Positions 14,418 through 23,695 are shown, counted from the first letter of the stretch. The stretch is 29,577 nt of DNA from Leptolinea sp964424035 (GCA_964424035.1 CAYRHB010000033.1:1-29577), one strand, 5' to 3'. The notes: a model not told the origin generated them from the letters alone. Translations and numbers: made by a program.

Positions 14418-16757
14418 ATGGGATCATCCAGATCGACATCTCATCCAACTAATAAAAAAACAAGAACAACCCCAATAGCTATTATTGGAATTTCAGGTAT
14501 TTTTCCGCAGGCAAAGAACAAAAAGGAATACTGGGAAAACATCCTCAATAAAATTGACGCGATCACAGACATCCCGCAGGATCGCTGGAGCATTGAAGAT
14601 TATTATGATCCTGATCCAAAAGCCGAGGACAAATCCTACTGTAAACGCGGGGCGTTTATACCGGATATCGATTTTGATCCGACAGAATTCGGTTTGCCAC
14701 CAAACATATTGGAAGTAACAGATGTTTCCCAATTGTTATCACTTGTTGTGGCTCGAGATTGTCTTGATGATGGCGGATACGGCGATGAATCAAAATACTC
14801 CCGCGAGAATGTTGGAGTTGTTTTGGGCATGGTTGGGATTGGAAGCAAGCTGATGACGCCCTTGATGGCTCGTCTCCAATATCCTGTCTGGGACAAGGTT
14901 CTTCAATCGTACGGGATCCCTGATGAGGATCGAATCGGGATCATTGAAAAGATCAAATTAGCCTACCCGCATTGGGAAGAGAATTCATTTCCCGGCTCAA
15001 TTGGCAATGTGGTTGCCGGACGGATTGCCAACAGATTTAACCTGGGAGGCACAAATTGTGTGGTTGACGCTGCCTGTGCCAGTTCTTTGGCGGCGGTTCG
15101 GATGGCTGTGGCTGAATTAATTGATGGTCGCGCGGATATGATGATAACCGGAGGCGTGGATACGGATAATTCCATTGGAGCTTATCTGTGTTTCAGTAAA
15201 ACCCCGGCTTTCTCGAAAGGGGACAATGTCCGATCGTTTGACCAGGATTCCGATGGAATGATGGTCGGTGAAGGTATAGGGATGGTCCTTCTAAAGCGGT
15301 TGGATGATGCCGAGCGCGATGGTGATCGGATATACGCAGTCATTAAAGGGATCGGAACCTCAAGCGATGGCCGGTATAAATCCATTTATGCTCCCCGCCC
15401 TGATGGCCAATCTCTGGCTCTTCGCCGTGCTTACGATGAAGCCGGTTACTCTCCTTCCAGCGTTGGACTAATCGAAGCTCATGGTACAGGTACTCTGGCA
15501 GGTGACCCGGCTGAATTCCAGGGATTGAATTCTTTTTTTTCTGAGAATGACGATGAAAAGCAGCACATTGCATTAGGAAGTGTTAAATCTCAGATTGCCC
15601 ATACGAAAGCTGCTGCCGGTGTCGCAAGTCTCATTAAGACCTCCCTGGCTATATACCATAAGATTCTTCCGGCAACGATAAATGTAGCCAGGCCGAATTC
15701 GAAGATGGAAATTGAGAAGTCACCGTTCTATATCAATACGGAAGTCCGTCCATGGTTTGGCAAAAAAGAAAACCCAAGATTGGCAGGGGTTAGTTCTTTT
15801 GGTTTTGGTGGAACCAATTTTCATGTGGTTTTGGAAGAGTACGAATCCGATCATTCCAAGCCTTATCGAAATCATACAACGGCGAAATCAGTCATTCTGA
15901 ATGCGCCAACAGCGGAAGAACTTTCATCCAAATTGAAAGCGTTGAGGGAAAAACTGACCTCTTCGGATGCCACGTTTAATTTCGATGAGCTAACTTCAAA
16001 AAAGAACCAGGGTGCTATACCGATCGCGAATTGCAGAATTGGATTTGTGGTTCTGGATATTGATGAAGCCCTGGCAAAACTGAAAATCGCGGAAGAGCTG
16101 GTCCGTTCCAAAGGATCCGACGAATCGGTGGAACATCCTTCCGGGATTTTCTATCGTAAGCAGGGAATGGATCCTCATGGGAAAGTTGTTGCCCTCTTCC
16201 CTGGACAAGGGTCTCAATATGTGAACATGGGGATCGAATTAGCCTGCAATTTCCCAGATATCAGGCAAGCATTTAATGAGATGAATACCTTGTTTGAGAA
16301 AGACAACCAGAGACTATTGACGGGATTGGTTTACCCAATTCCTGTATTTGATGATGCATCTCGTGAAAAACAAAACAATGAACTGACTCGTACAGAATTT
16401 GCACAACCATCAATCGGAGCATTCAGTGTTGGCTTGTTTCGGTTGCTCCAGAAATCAGGATTGAAACCTGATTTCACCGCAGGCCACAGTTTTGGAGAGT
16501 TAACTGCTCTGTGGGCAGCCGGCGTGTATACAGATGAAGATTATCTGTTTCTGGCCCGGGCACGTGGTCAGGCTATGGCTCCATTGGATGATCCTGACTT
16601 TGATGCTGGCACAATGTTGGCGGTAAAAGGCGACATTCAGGACCTTCGCAGGGAATTGGCTTCATTTCCAGATGTTACACTGGCCAATTGGAATTCAAAT
16701 AATCAGGTTGTGCTGGCAGGAAAAAGGTCAGCCGTTGACGCAATAAGGAATAACTAA
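14418..16757 (+). CDS. pfaA: PfaA-like synthase subunit: ketosynthase and N-terminal part of acyltransferase
   Basis: First enzyme of a PUFA-synthase-like (secondary lipid) cluster; it condenses malonyl units onto the growing chain. The KS spans about 18-480, starting PIAIIGISGIFP. Its catalytic triad is C220 in VDAACASS, H355 in EAHGTGT and H395 in KSQIAHTKAAAG, all intact. A linker precedes the malonyl-type acyltransferase at about 590 onward (VALFPGQGSQYVNMG), with nucleophile S691 in AGHSFGE. The frame reads well to about residue 777 (VVLAGKRSAVDAIRN), then hits TAA next to an AT-rich stretch and a 10-N gap. The rest of the acyltransferase resumes at 16853. I treat the stop as an assembly artefact and the gene as one with the 16853-17560 segment. 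ATG at 14418 has GGAGG nine bases upstream. Closest known types are PfaA and HglE-like synthases. Confidence 0.93.
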   Translation: MGSSRSTSHPTNKKTRTTPIAIIGISGIFPQAKNKKEYWENILNKIDAITDIPQDRWSIEDYYDPDPKAEDKSYCKRGAFIPDIDFDPTEFGLPPNILEVTDVSQLLSLVVARDCLDDGGYGDESKYSRENVGVVLGMVGIGSKLMTPLMARLQYPVWDKVLQSYGIPDEDRIGIIEKIKLAYPHWEENSFPGSIGNVVAGRIANRFNLGGTNCVVDAACASSLAAVRMAVAELIDGRADMMITGGVDTDNSIGAYLCFSKTPAFSKGDNVRSFDQDSDGMMVGEGIGMVLLKRLDDAERDGDRIYAVIKGIGTSSDGRYKSIYAPRPDGQSLALRRAYDEAGYSPSSVGLIEAHGTGTLAGDPAEFQGLNSFFSENDDEKQHIALGSVKSQIAHTKAAAGVASLIKTSLAIYHKILPATINVARPNSKMEIEKSPFYINTEVRPWFGKKENPRLAGVSSFGFGGTNFHVVLEEYESDHSKPYRNHTTAKSVILNAPTAEELSSKLKALREKLTSSDATFNFDELTSKKNQGAIPIANCRIGFVVLDIDEALAKLKIAEELVRSKGSDESVEHPSGIFYRKQGMDPHGKVVALFPGQGSQYVNMGIELACNFPDIRQAFNEMNTLFEKDNQRLLTGLVYPIPVFDDASREKQNNELTRTEFAQPSIGAFSVGLFRLLQKSGLKPDFTAGHSFGELTALWAAGVYTDEDYLFLARARGQAMAPLDDPDFDAGTMLAVKGDIQDLRRELASFPDVTLANWNSNNQVVLAGKRSAVDAIRNN

Positions 16758-16852
16758 ACCTAAAAAGGTTTTAATTTTTAACAATTGTATTAAAAACCCG
16801 ATTACAAAACAACGTGGTTTGTAAATAAAAAAAAAAATTTTGNNNNNNNNNN
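16755..16852. other. AT-rich contig end plus 10-N gap inside the acyltransferase domain
   Basis: From about 16755 to 16842 the sequence suddenly becomes very AT-rich, ends in eleven A and TTTTG, and encodes nothing; N fills 16843-16852. In the acyltransferase fold only about 15-20 residues should separate DAIRN from the TSLVGHAQKPF that follows. The stretch therefore replaces roughly 50 bases of expected coding DNA. It looks like a low-quality contig end. A real insertion cannot be fully excluded. Confidence 0.8.
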
Positions 16853-17560
16853 ACATCGCTGGTTGGTCATGCACAGAAACCTTTTGCTGCGGCTCTTGAC
16901 CGGATCAAGTTTAATGCTCCGAATATTCGAGTGTATTCCAATACCACCGGCGGATTGTATCCTGATGATACCGACGCCATTAAAAAGACACTTTCCGAAC
17001 ATATTCTTAATCCCGTTTTATTTAAAGATGAGATTGAGACCATCTATCAAGACGGGGGCAGGATTTTTATTGAAATTGGCCCCAAAAATATCTTGACCAA
17101 TCTGGTGAAAAATGTTCTGGAAGGAAAACCACATGTTACTGTTTCCTTAAACGCGAATGGAAAGAAAAACAGTGACCAGCAGTATCACGAAGCGATAACA
17201 CAGTTATGTGTCCTCGGGTTAAACCTGAAAGATTGGGACCCCTATTCGCTGGATGCCAGACCGGTTGAAAGAAAAAAATCTTCCATCAGTGTAAAGCTGA
17301 ATGGCGGATTATATCTTACAGAAAAAACACGGGATGCTTTCCAGAAAGCCATCCAACAAAAAAATGAATTGCATCTTTTTGAAGTCGTCAATACCGGTAA
17401 TACTGATAGATCCATTATTCCTGATATAAAAAATCCGGAAATAGAAACAATGGTTGATATGAGTGAAAAAAGCAAGTCTCTCCCTCTTTACGCACAGCTA
17501 AATAACATGCAACAAGAAATTGCCCGAATCCATGAGAAATTCTTGGTCAATGATGCTTAA
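16853..17560 (+). CDS. pfaA: PfaA-like subunit, C-terminal part of acyltransferase (5-prime end lost in gap)
   Basis: The frame is open from the first base after the gap, reading TSLVGHAQKPFAAAL. This is the end of the acyltransferase, normally preceded by VSAAFH; the His of that motif lies in the missing bases. It continues through YSNTTGG, the FIEIGPKNILTNLV end of the domain, and a variable tail to TAA at 17558-17560. There is no start codon of its own with a ribosome binding site, so it belongs to the gene starting at 14418. The last 26 residues (QLNNMQQEIARIHEKFL region) form a polar helix. Its pattern Q...Q.E..R.HE.FL recurs near the start of the next protein, suggesting docking helices or a split linker. 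Confidence 0.88.
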   Translation, partial: TSLVGHAQKPFAAALDRIKFNAPNIRVYSNTTGGLYPDDTDAIKKTLSEHILNPVLFKDEIETIYQDGGRIFIEIGPKNILTNLVKNVLEGKPHVTVSLNANGKKNSDQQYHEAITQLCVLGLNLKDWDPYSLDARPVERKKSSISVKLNGGLYLTEKTRDAFQKAIQQKNELHLFEVVNTGNTDRSIIPDIKNPEIETMVDMSEKSKSLPLYAQLNNMQQEIARIHEKFLVNDA

Positions 17561-17596
17561 TTTACCCGCTTATTTTCCAACATAACCTCGCAGGAA

Positions 17597-19684
17597 TTGG
17601 ACTTGATTCGGAACAACATCTCCCCTCAGATTATGGAAAAGATCAATACTACGCTGCAAATACTGGATAGCAGCGTGTCTCAGTTCCATCAGCATCAGGC
17701 GGAAACAACCCGTTTACATGAGAGTTTCCTGAGAGACCAACATGCGCTGATGTCAGGTTTGTTATCTGTTTTGGATACTTTATCCAATTTCAATGGAATC
17801 AAATCTGAGCATTTTTATGGAAATAATGAAAAGTCAGCACCATTGCAAAAACTAACTGCGGAAGCTTCAGAATCTTTACAGGATATTGCCGTCCCATCCA
17901 ACAACGGTCATCATTCTCCAAAATCAGGTTCGCCAGGAAGTGCAACCGACCAAACACAATCAATTCCATCCACTATCTCTCCATCAATGAACCAGGATGA
18001 ACTGAATGCTTCTCTACTGTCCATTGTCAGTGAGAAGACGGGTTATCCGATTGAAATGCTTGAACTTTCCATGGATATGGAAGCCGACCTGGGTATTGAT
18101 TCGATCAAACGAGTCGAAATATTGGGTTCCATGCAGGAGAAATATCCCAACCTGCCACCTTTTGATCCGGCTGTCCTTTCTGAAATGCATACATTGGGGC
18201 AGATCGCTGGATTTATTTCGAATGAAGCCAATAAAAAAAATGGGATGGAACAAAGCGTTCAACCCAAATCAACAATCCAACCTGAAGAAAAAATATCATC
18301 AACTGTCAATCCATCATCAAAACCAATTGAAGATGTGACGCAGACACTTCTGGAAATTGTCAGTGAGAAGACGGGTTATCCGACTGAAATGCTTGAACTT
18401 TCTATGGATATGGAAGCCGACCTGGGGATTGATTCGATCAAACGAGTGGAAATCCTGGGTGCAATGCAGGAAAAATTCCCATCAATGCCGGTGGTTGATA
18501 CCGCCATTCTGTCGGATATGCGTACTTTGGGTCAGATCATAGCGCAGATGTCCGGTGTGCCTGACCTGAATGGGGTTCCAGTTCTTGAAACGCCTGATGC
18601 TTCCGTAGAAGACCTGCTTCCAGAAACAGGATTAGAACCTGATCCCGCTTTGGCGTCTGATATTGAGCTTTCAAGATCACTGATGGGTGTTGTGAGCGAG
18701 AAGACCGGCTATCCCGTAGAAATGCTGGAACCGGATATGGATATGGAAGCTGATCTGGGGATTGATTCGATCAAACGGGTTGAAATTCTTGGCGCTATGC
18801 AGGAGAAATACCCTCGATTGTCAGTCCCGGACGCTTCCCGGTTGTCAGAGTTACGTACTATTCAGCAAATCATTGACTCATTCAACAGGAACGAAGAAGA
18901 ACCAGGTGTTGCCACCATTAAAGAAGATGGTACAGAAGACACCAATGCGCAGCAATCAAACGAGATCCAGCAGCGTTTCATTAATCTAAAAAGCATTCCT
19001 TACCCGGATCGCCTGGAAGTGAAACTCCCGAAAGGCTCCGTAACAATCCTGACTGACGATGGCACAGATCTGGTTGGGGATGTCTATCAAAATCTGATGT
19101 CGGAAGGACATACAGTGGTGGTATTACGTCTCGCTGGAATTTCAGTGACCAGAGAACGACCATTGCCTGAAAATATTCATTCCATAGAACTAAATGAGAA
19201 CTCAGAAACTGCCCTTTCTACGATGTTGGAAGATATTCGGTTGCGTATTGGACGTGTTGCATCCTTCATTCATCTGGATCCGGATGAAACTGACAGAAAG
19301 GGATTTTCTGTTCATGCCCAGGAAATTGTCCGAACCGTATTTTTACTTGCGAAGATTCTGAAGGATGATCTCGCGTTATCGTCCAGCAAAGGATTTGCGG
19401 CATTTTTGACCGTGACCCGGCTCGACGGACAATTTGGTGTCTCAATGTCAGGCCCTGTGGAACCGGTAAGTGCCGGGTTGTTTGGATTAACAAAGACCCT
19501 GAGCCTGGAGTGGGAAGAGGTGTTTTGCCGGGCTGTGGATATTCAACCGGGTATCCCAACCGATACAGCCGCAGAGATCATCCTGGATGAATTGCTGGAC
19601 TCCAATCGGTTGATCACTGAAACCGGTCATACAAAAAAAGGCCGGTTTACTCTGGTAGTTGAACAACCGGAGAGTGTTGCATGA
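17597..19684 (+). CDS. Triple acyl carrier protein with C-terminal structural ketoreductase subdomain
   Basis: This 695-residue protein carries the growing chain. A helical N-terminal region (about 10-60, with TTRLHESFLRDQ) is followed by a Ser/Pro-rich linker. Three ACPs follow, each with LGIDSIKRVEILG and phosphopantetheine serines at S169, S280 and S391, exactly 111 residues apart. The last 240 residues (LTDDGTDLVGDVYQ to FTLVVEQ) match the non-catalytic half of a ketoreductase (GLFGLTKTLSLEWEEVFCRAVDI); the catalytic half is in the next gene. The start is TTG at 17597 or 17603; the latter is better spaced from AGGAA. The gene lies in the same frame as the preceding segment, separated by one TAA and 12 codons. 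In PfaA of marine bacteria all this is one protein. The stop overlaps the next ATG (ATGA). Confidence 0.92.
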   Translation: MDLIRNNISPQIMEKINTTLQILDSSVSQFHQHQAETTRLHESFLRDQHALMSGLLSVLDTLSNFNGIKSEHFYGNNEKSAPLQKLTAEASESLQDIAVPSNNGHHSPKSGSPGSATDQTQSIPSTISPSMNQDELNASLLSIVSEKTGYPIEMLELSMDMEADLGIDSIKRVEILGSMQEKYPNLPPFDPAVLSEMHTLGQIAGFISNEANKKNGMEQSVQPKSTIQPEEKISSTVNPSSKPIEDVTQTLLEIVSEKTGYPTEMLELSMDMEADLGIDSIKRVEILGAMQEKFPSMPVVDTAILSDMRTLGQIIAQMSGVPDLNGVPVLETPDASVEDLLPETGLEPDPALASDIELSRSLMGVVSEKTGYPVEMLEPDMDMEADLGIDSIKRVEILGAMQEKYPRLSVPDASRLSELRTIQQIIDSFNRNEEEPGVATIKEDGTEDTNAQQSNEIQQRFINLKSIPYPDRLEVKLPKGSVTILTDDGTDLVGDVYQNLMSEGHTVVVLRLAGISVTRERPLPENIHSIELNENSETALSTMLEDIRLRIGRVASFIHLDPDETDRKGFSVHAQEIVRTVFLLAKILKDDLALSSSKGFAAFLTVTRLDGQFGVSMSGPVEPVSAGLFGLTKTLSLEWEEVFCRAVDIQPGIPTDTAAEIILDELLDSNRLITETGHTKKGRFTLVVEQPESVA
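18023..18786 (+). repeat. Three ACP-coding direct repeats, 333-bp period
   Basis: Ninety-eight-base units at 18023-18120, 18356-18453 and 18689-18786 encode the phosphopantetheine-site region of the ACPs. Units 1 and 2 differ at only four positions; unit 3 is more diverged at the DNA level while keeping nearly the same protein. The exact 333-base spacing includes the linkers. This points to duplication with later gene conversion between units 1 and 2. Confidence 0.9.
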
Positions 19685-21438
19685 ACAGTCCTGTTATCTC
19701 GAAAGAATCGGTCGTATTGGTAAGCGGTGGAGGCCGGGGAATCACAGCGCGTTGTGTAAAGCAGATGGCAAAAGAGTATCCCTGCAAATATATTCTGCTC
19801 GGACGCTCAACCCTGGATGGTCAACTACCAGCCAAAATGAAATTAGCCGGGGCAGATGCCGAAATTAAACATCTCATTATGGAAGAAATGGTTGCCTGTG
19901 GAAATAAACCAACACCCCGTTCCATCGAAAAACAATTCAACAAAATCCGGGCGCAGATGGAAATTGAGGAAACAGTACAAGCATTGCATGAAAGTGGCGC
20001 TCAGGTCGAATATCTCTCTGTCGATATTGCTGATGCTTCAAAATTGCAGGCAACTCTTAAAGACACGGAATCCCGCCTGGGAATGATAACAGGCATTGTT
20101 CATGGGGCCGGCTCATTGGCGGACAAGCGAATTGAAAAGAAAACAACACAAGATTTTCAAACAGTCGTTTCCCCAAAAGTGGACGGCTTGCGTAATCTAT
20201 TGGATTCTGTTTCTACGAAGAATCTAGATTTCCTGGTTTTATTCTCATCCATCGTCGGAGTTTTCGGAAATATTGGACAATCGGATTACGCCATTGCCAA
20301 CGAAGTATTGAACAAGGCTGCCTATCAGGTGAAACTGGAAAACCCCGAGTGTCGTGTACTGTCCATCAATTGGGGACCATGGGATTCCGGTATGGTTACA
20401 CCGGAACTGGCGCGGGCATTTGAAGAAAGAAATATGTCGGTCATTCCGGCTTCAGCAGGCGCTGAATTGTTTGTGAGACTGCTTTCAAAGGCTGGACCCG
20501 TTTCTACCGAACCTGTTCAAGTTGTGGTTGGTTCCATACCGCCTCATCCACCTATCCGTCCATCTAATGAACTCAATACGTACTATATAACCCGGAAGAT
20601 TTTACGCGAAAAAAATCCATTTTTGATTGACCACATGATCGGTGAAAATCCGGTACTACCGGCTACATGCGCTGCTTCATGGGTGGCCAGTGCCTGTGAA
20701 CAGTTATATCCGGGTTATTCCTTCTCTCTCATTGAGAACTTTAAAGTTCTAAAAGGAATTGTTTTGGATGGCGATACCTCCAAAGAATACCGACTTGAAC
20801 TAAAGGAAAACTATAAATCACCGGAAGGTCGTGTCCGATTTGCCGCTCAGATCACAAGCAACGGCAGCCATGGCAAACCAATTTTCCACTATGATTTGAA
20901 TGTTGAATTGGACAGGAATGGACGACCTTCTCCCATCCACATCCTTTCAATACCGGAATTGGCCGGTGATCACATGCCCATTCCAGGCAAAAGCCTTTAC
21001 GCGGATGGAACGTTATTTCATGGCCCGAGTTTTCAAGGAGTCAAGCAGCTTCTTCACATTAGCGAAGGTAGAATGGTTTTGGAGTGTAACCTGCCGGAAA
21101 TACCTCCCGAAAAACAGGGACAGTTTCCCACCCAGACGACAAATCCGTTTATTTATGATGCTATTGTTCAATCCATTCTGATCTGGTCTCAGCGTTTCTA
21201 TGAAGCCCCTTGCCTGCCGTCACAACTCGATCGGCTGGAACATTATCGAGCTATTCCTTTCAATCGTGATTGCCTTGTTGATGTACAGATCATTTCTCAT
21301 TCCAGTACACATGTCCTCGCCGATATCCAGGTGACAGACCCTGAAGGCCGTGTTTATGTGATTTTTCGCCGGTTGAAAGGCACCGTTAGCCCGTTATTGT
21401 GTAGATTCATCGGTAAAAAGGCATCCGTAAAGAATTAA
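19681..21438 (+). CDS. Ketoreductase (catalytic half) and dehydratase subunit
   Basis: This 585-residue protein reduces the beta-keto group and dehydrates the product. The N-terminal Rossmann domain has the NADPH loop SGGGRGI (15-21), VHGAGSLAD, and catalytic S190 (FSSIVG) and Y203 (SDYAIANE). The rest, from about 300, is a polyketide-type hot-dog dehydratase with H318 in DHMIGENPVLP and D493 in IYDAIVQ. The classical HxxxGxxxxP has Glu in place of Gly here, so activity is uncertain. It corresponds to the KR-DH end of PfaA. ATG at 19681 overlaps the ACP protein stop (ATGA), with GGAGAG upstream. The structural ketoreductase subdomain is at the C-terminus of that upstream protein, so the two must assemble to make one enzyme. 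Confidence 0.92.
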   Translation: MNSPVISKESVVLVSGGGRGITARCVKQMAKEYPCKYILLGRSTLDGQLPAKMKLAGADAEIKHLIMEEMVACGNKPTPRSIEKQFNKIRAQMEIEETVQALHESGAQVEYLSVDIADASKLQATLKDTESRLGMITGIVHGAGSLADKRIEKKTTQDFQTVVSPKVDGLRNLLDSVSTKNLDFLVLFSSIVGVFGNIGQSDYAIANEVLNKAAYQVKLENPECRVLSINWGPWDSGMVTPELARAFEERNMSVIPASAGAELFVRLLSKAGPVSTEPVQVVVGSIPPHPPIRPSNELNTYYITRKILREKNPFLIDHMIGENPVLPATCAASWVASACEQLYPGYSFSLIENFKVLKGIVLDGDTSKEYRLELKENYKSPEGRVRFAAQITSNGSHGKPIFHYDLNVELDRNGRPSPIHILSIPELAGDHMPIPGKSLYADGTLFHGPSFQGVKQLLHISEGRMVLECNLPEIPPEKQGQFPTQTTNPFIYDAIVQSILIWSQRFYEAPCLPSQLDRLEHYRAIPFNRDCLVDVQIISHSSTHVLADIQVTDPEGRVYVIFRRLKGTVSPLLCRFIGKKASVKN

Positions 21439-21442
21439 GATT

Positions 21443-23695
21443 ATGATGCCCAAAAATACCTTTGAAAACCTGGCCATTGTGGGCGCAGGAATTGCCGGGA
21501 AGAATTTTTCCGGATTGGACCAATACGGATTTGAAGTTTTTCGTGGAGAGGTATACAGTGGAGCCCGGAGGCAAGCCTCTCTTGAGGAAATTTGCCGGGA
21601 AGCTTTGGAGCCAATCCAACTGTTGTTGAGTCAACTCACAGGCCGATTTCTAACAATTACTCTGGGTGAAGGCCTGCATGAAAGTATCGGTAAACTGCTC
21701 TTTGAGCAGTCGGTTGATATGTCTGGATATCCTCTAAATGTTATTTTTGATAGAACCAGCCATATTCTGGAACACAATGACACAGATATTGTCCTGCTTG
21801 TTGATCGACTGGCTGAGCGAGAGATTATTTCTGCCATTGTACTTTGCCCGCAACAATTTGCACATGATCACGATCTCCATATACTTGGGAGGATACAGCA
21901 ATGTGCTCTTCATGACCTTGAAGGGACAGAACTGCTTGTCGTAAACGGTAAATTAAAGAAATTCCTACAACTATCAAAATCCGCGGAGCTTATCGATGGT
22001 TTTCCGGGTGGAAGTATTACATCCTGTGCCATTTCGGATTCAAACTCTGGTTTGATATCCATCCTGAAGCTCATCTGGTGTTTGAACAATCAGGTTATTC
22101 CAATGGCTATGGATTTAAATGAGTTCAATCCTTTGGAAACATGGAGTAAATCCCCATTTTATGTCCCAGCGACATCACGCACCTGGTTTACTCCCTCCAC
22201 CGCAAATGCTCGTAAAGGGGCAGTCGTTTTAATCGATAACCAGTCTGCCTTGGAATTCATTTCTGTATATGCAAGATTGACGGATCAGGTACACTTCAAT
22301 TCGAAAGCACATCTGGAAACCCAGAATCTTTTTGCATTTTCCGGGAACTCGATAGAAGAAATCCTCAATCAAATATCAATTTTTAAAGGTACTGATTTTG
22401 CGCTGGTCAATCTCCGTCAGGCTGCACATTTCCAATATCGCAGATGGCAGAAGAATACCTCCGCTACATTATCCGCATGCTTGCTTGCCAGTTCACCGGA
22501 AGAATTGGATCGCGAGATTAACTATGCGTTGGAAGGGATTCCCGAGTCTGTAGCCAGAAATTCCGACTGGCGAACTCCAGGGGGAAGTGTATTTTCCATA
22601 GATCCACTGGGTGCATCCAGTTCCATCGCTTTTGTATATCCCGGTGCATTCAATTCTTATCCCGGAGTTGGACAGGATCTGTTCTATTTGTTCCCCACTC
22701 TTTACAGCGGTCTTTCTGAAATCAGTGAGAATATCGGAAATCTGATCAATGAGCGTCAGTTGTATCCTCGAAGTTTTTCCCGACTTACAACCAGCGATAT
22801 GGAAGACCTGGAACGACAATTGACAGATGACCCTCTTGCGATGTTGATATCCGGTACCTGCCTCGCTGTAGTATATACATATCTTTTAAGGAATAAATTC
22901 AATATTCACCCCGCTTCCTCCCTGGGCTATAGTCTCGGAGAGATCAGTATGCTGTTTGCCAGCGGAGTGTGGAACAAGGCGGATGAGATGAGTAAGGCGC
23001 TGCGCGAATCTCCACTCTTCCGCACCCGGCTGGCCGGACAACAGGATGCCGTGAAGGAATATTGGAGTCAGACGATTGGATTGTCTGAAGCTGAAATTGG
23101 AAATTTATGGGCAAACTATGTATTGATGGCGCCCTTTGAAAAAGTACAGAACGCGATACAAAAAGAGGACAGGGTTTATATCACTCACATAAATACCCCA
23201 AGACAGGTCGTGATTGGTGGACATCCCGACGGATGTTGTCATGTGGTGGACAAATTGAAGTGCTCTTCTTTGCGGGCGCCGTTTAATTACGCGCTGCATT
23301 GCAAGGCGATGGAATCTGAATACGAAGCTTTACGTGAACTCCATAGCTGGCCGGTTCAGAATGATCCGGGTATGTTTTTATATTCCGCGGCAACAAACAG
23401 ACCTGTTCCGCTACATCAAAAAGATATTGCCAACCAGGTAGCATATGGATTGACCCACATGTTGGATTTTCCGAGTCTGGTTGAGTCCGCCTATACGAAC
23501 GGTGCCCGGATATTCATCGAACTGGGAGCCGGAAGTAATTGCACAAGGTGGATTGACGATACCCTATCCAATAAACCTCACGCCGCTTTTTCCATCAATC
23601 GCAAGGGAATAAGTGATTACACGGCGATTCTCCAACTATTGGCCAGATTGGTCAGTCACAGAGTTCCAGTGGACCTATCACCTGTTTTTGGATGA
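21443..23695 (+). CDS. pfaB: PfaB-like acyltransferase with vestigial ketosynthase region
   Basis: This 750-residue protein has the usual PfaB length. The N-terminal half starts FENLAIVGAGIAG and contains SKSPFYVPATSRTWF, reminders of a ketosynthase (IAIVGM; SPFYVNTEARPW), but the Cys and His catalytic motifs are gone. The C-terminal half, from about 395 (FVYPGAFNSYPGVG), is an acyltransferase with nucleophile S497 in LGYSLGE, later INTPRQVVIGG and a closing FIELGAGSNCTRW. In known systems PfaB influences chain identity and product release. ATG at 21443 (or 21446) comes 4 bases after the previous stop, with only a weak ribosome binding site. The next gene overlaps it by four bases. It is the only candidate for a CLF-like or release role here. 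Confidence 0.9.
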   Translation: MMPKNTFENLAIVGAGIAGKNFSGLDQYGFEVFRGEVYSGARRQASLEEICREALEPIQLLLSQLTGRFLTITLGEGLHESIGKLLFEQSVDMSGYPLNVIFDRTSHILEHNDTDIVLLVDRLAEREIISAIVLCPQQFAHDHDLHILGRIQQCALHDLEGTELLVVNGKLKKFLQLSKSAELIDGFPGGSITSCAISDSNSGLISILKLIWCLNNQVIPMAMDLNEFNPLETWSKSPFYVPATSRTWFTPSTANARKGAVVLIDNQSALEFISVYARLTDQVHFNSKAHLETQNLFAFSGNSIEEILNQISIFKGTDFALVNLRQAAHFQYRRWQKNTSATLSACLLASSPEELDREINYALEGIPESVARNSDWRTPGGSVFSIDPLGASSSIAFVYPGAFNSYPGVGQDLFYLFPTLYSGLSEISENIGNLINERQLYPRSFSRLTTSDMEDLERQLTDDPLAMLISGTCLAVVYTYLLRNKFNIHPASSLGYSLGEISMLFASGVWNKADEMSKALRESPLFRTRLAGQQDAVKEYWSQTIGLSEAEIGNLWANYVLMAPFEKVQNAIQKEDRVYITHINTPRQVVIGGHPDGCCHVVDKLKCSSLRAPFNYALHCKAMESEYEALRELHSWPVQNDPGMFLYSAATNRPVPLHQKDIANQVAYGLTHMLDFPSLVESAYTNGARIFIELGAGSNCTRWIDDTLSNKPHAAFSINRKGISDYTAILQLLARLVSHRVPVDLSPVFG

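Noticed and set aside
16755..16842. Insertion sequence or mobile element in the acyltransferase gene
   Set aside because: No terminal inverted repeats, target duplication or transposase, and the tract abuts an N gap, so a contig-end artefact is simpler.
18023..18786. Direct repeats as a CRISPR array or tandem repeat locus
   Set aside because: The period is 333 bp, in frame, and the repeats encode ACP domains.
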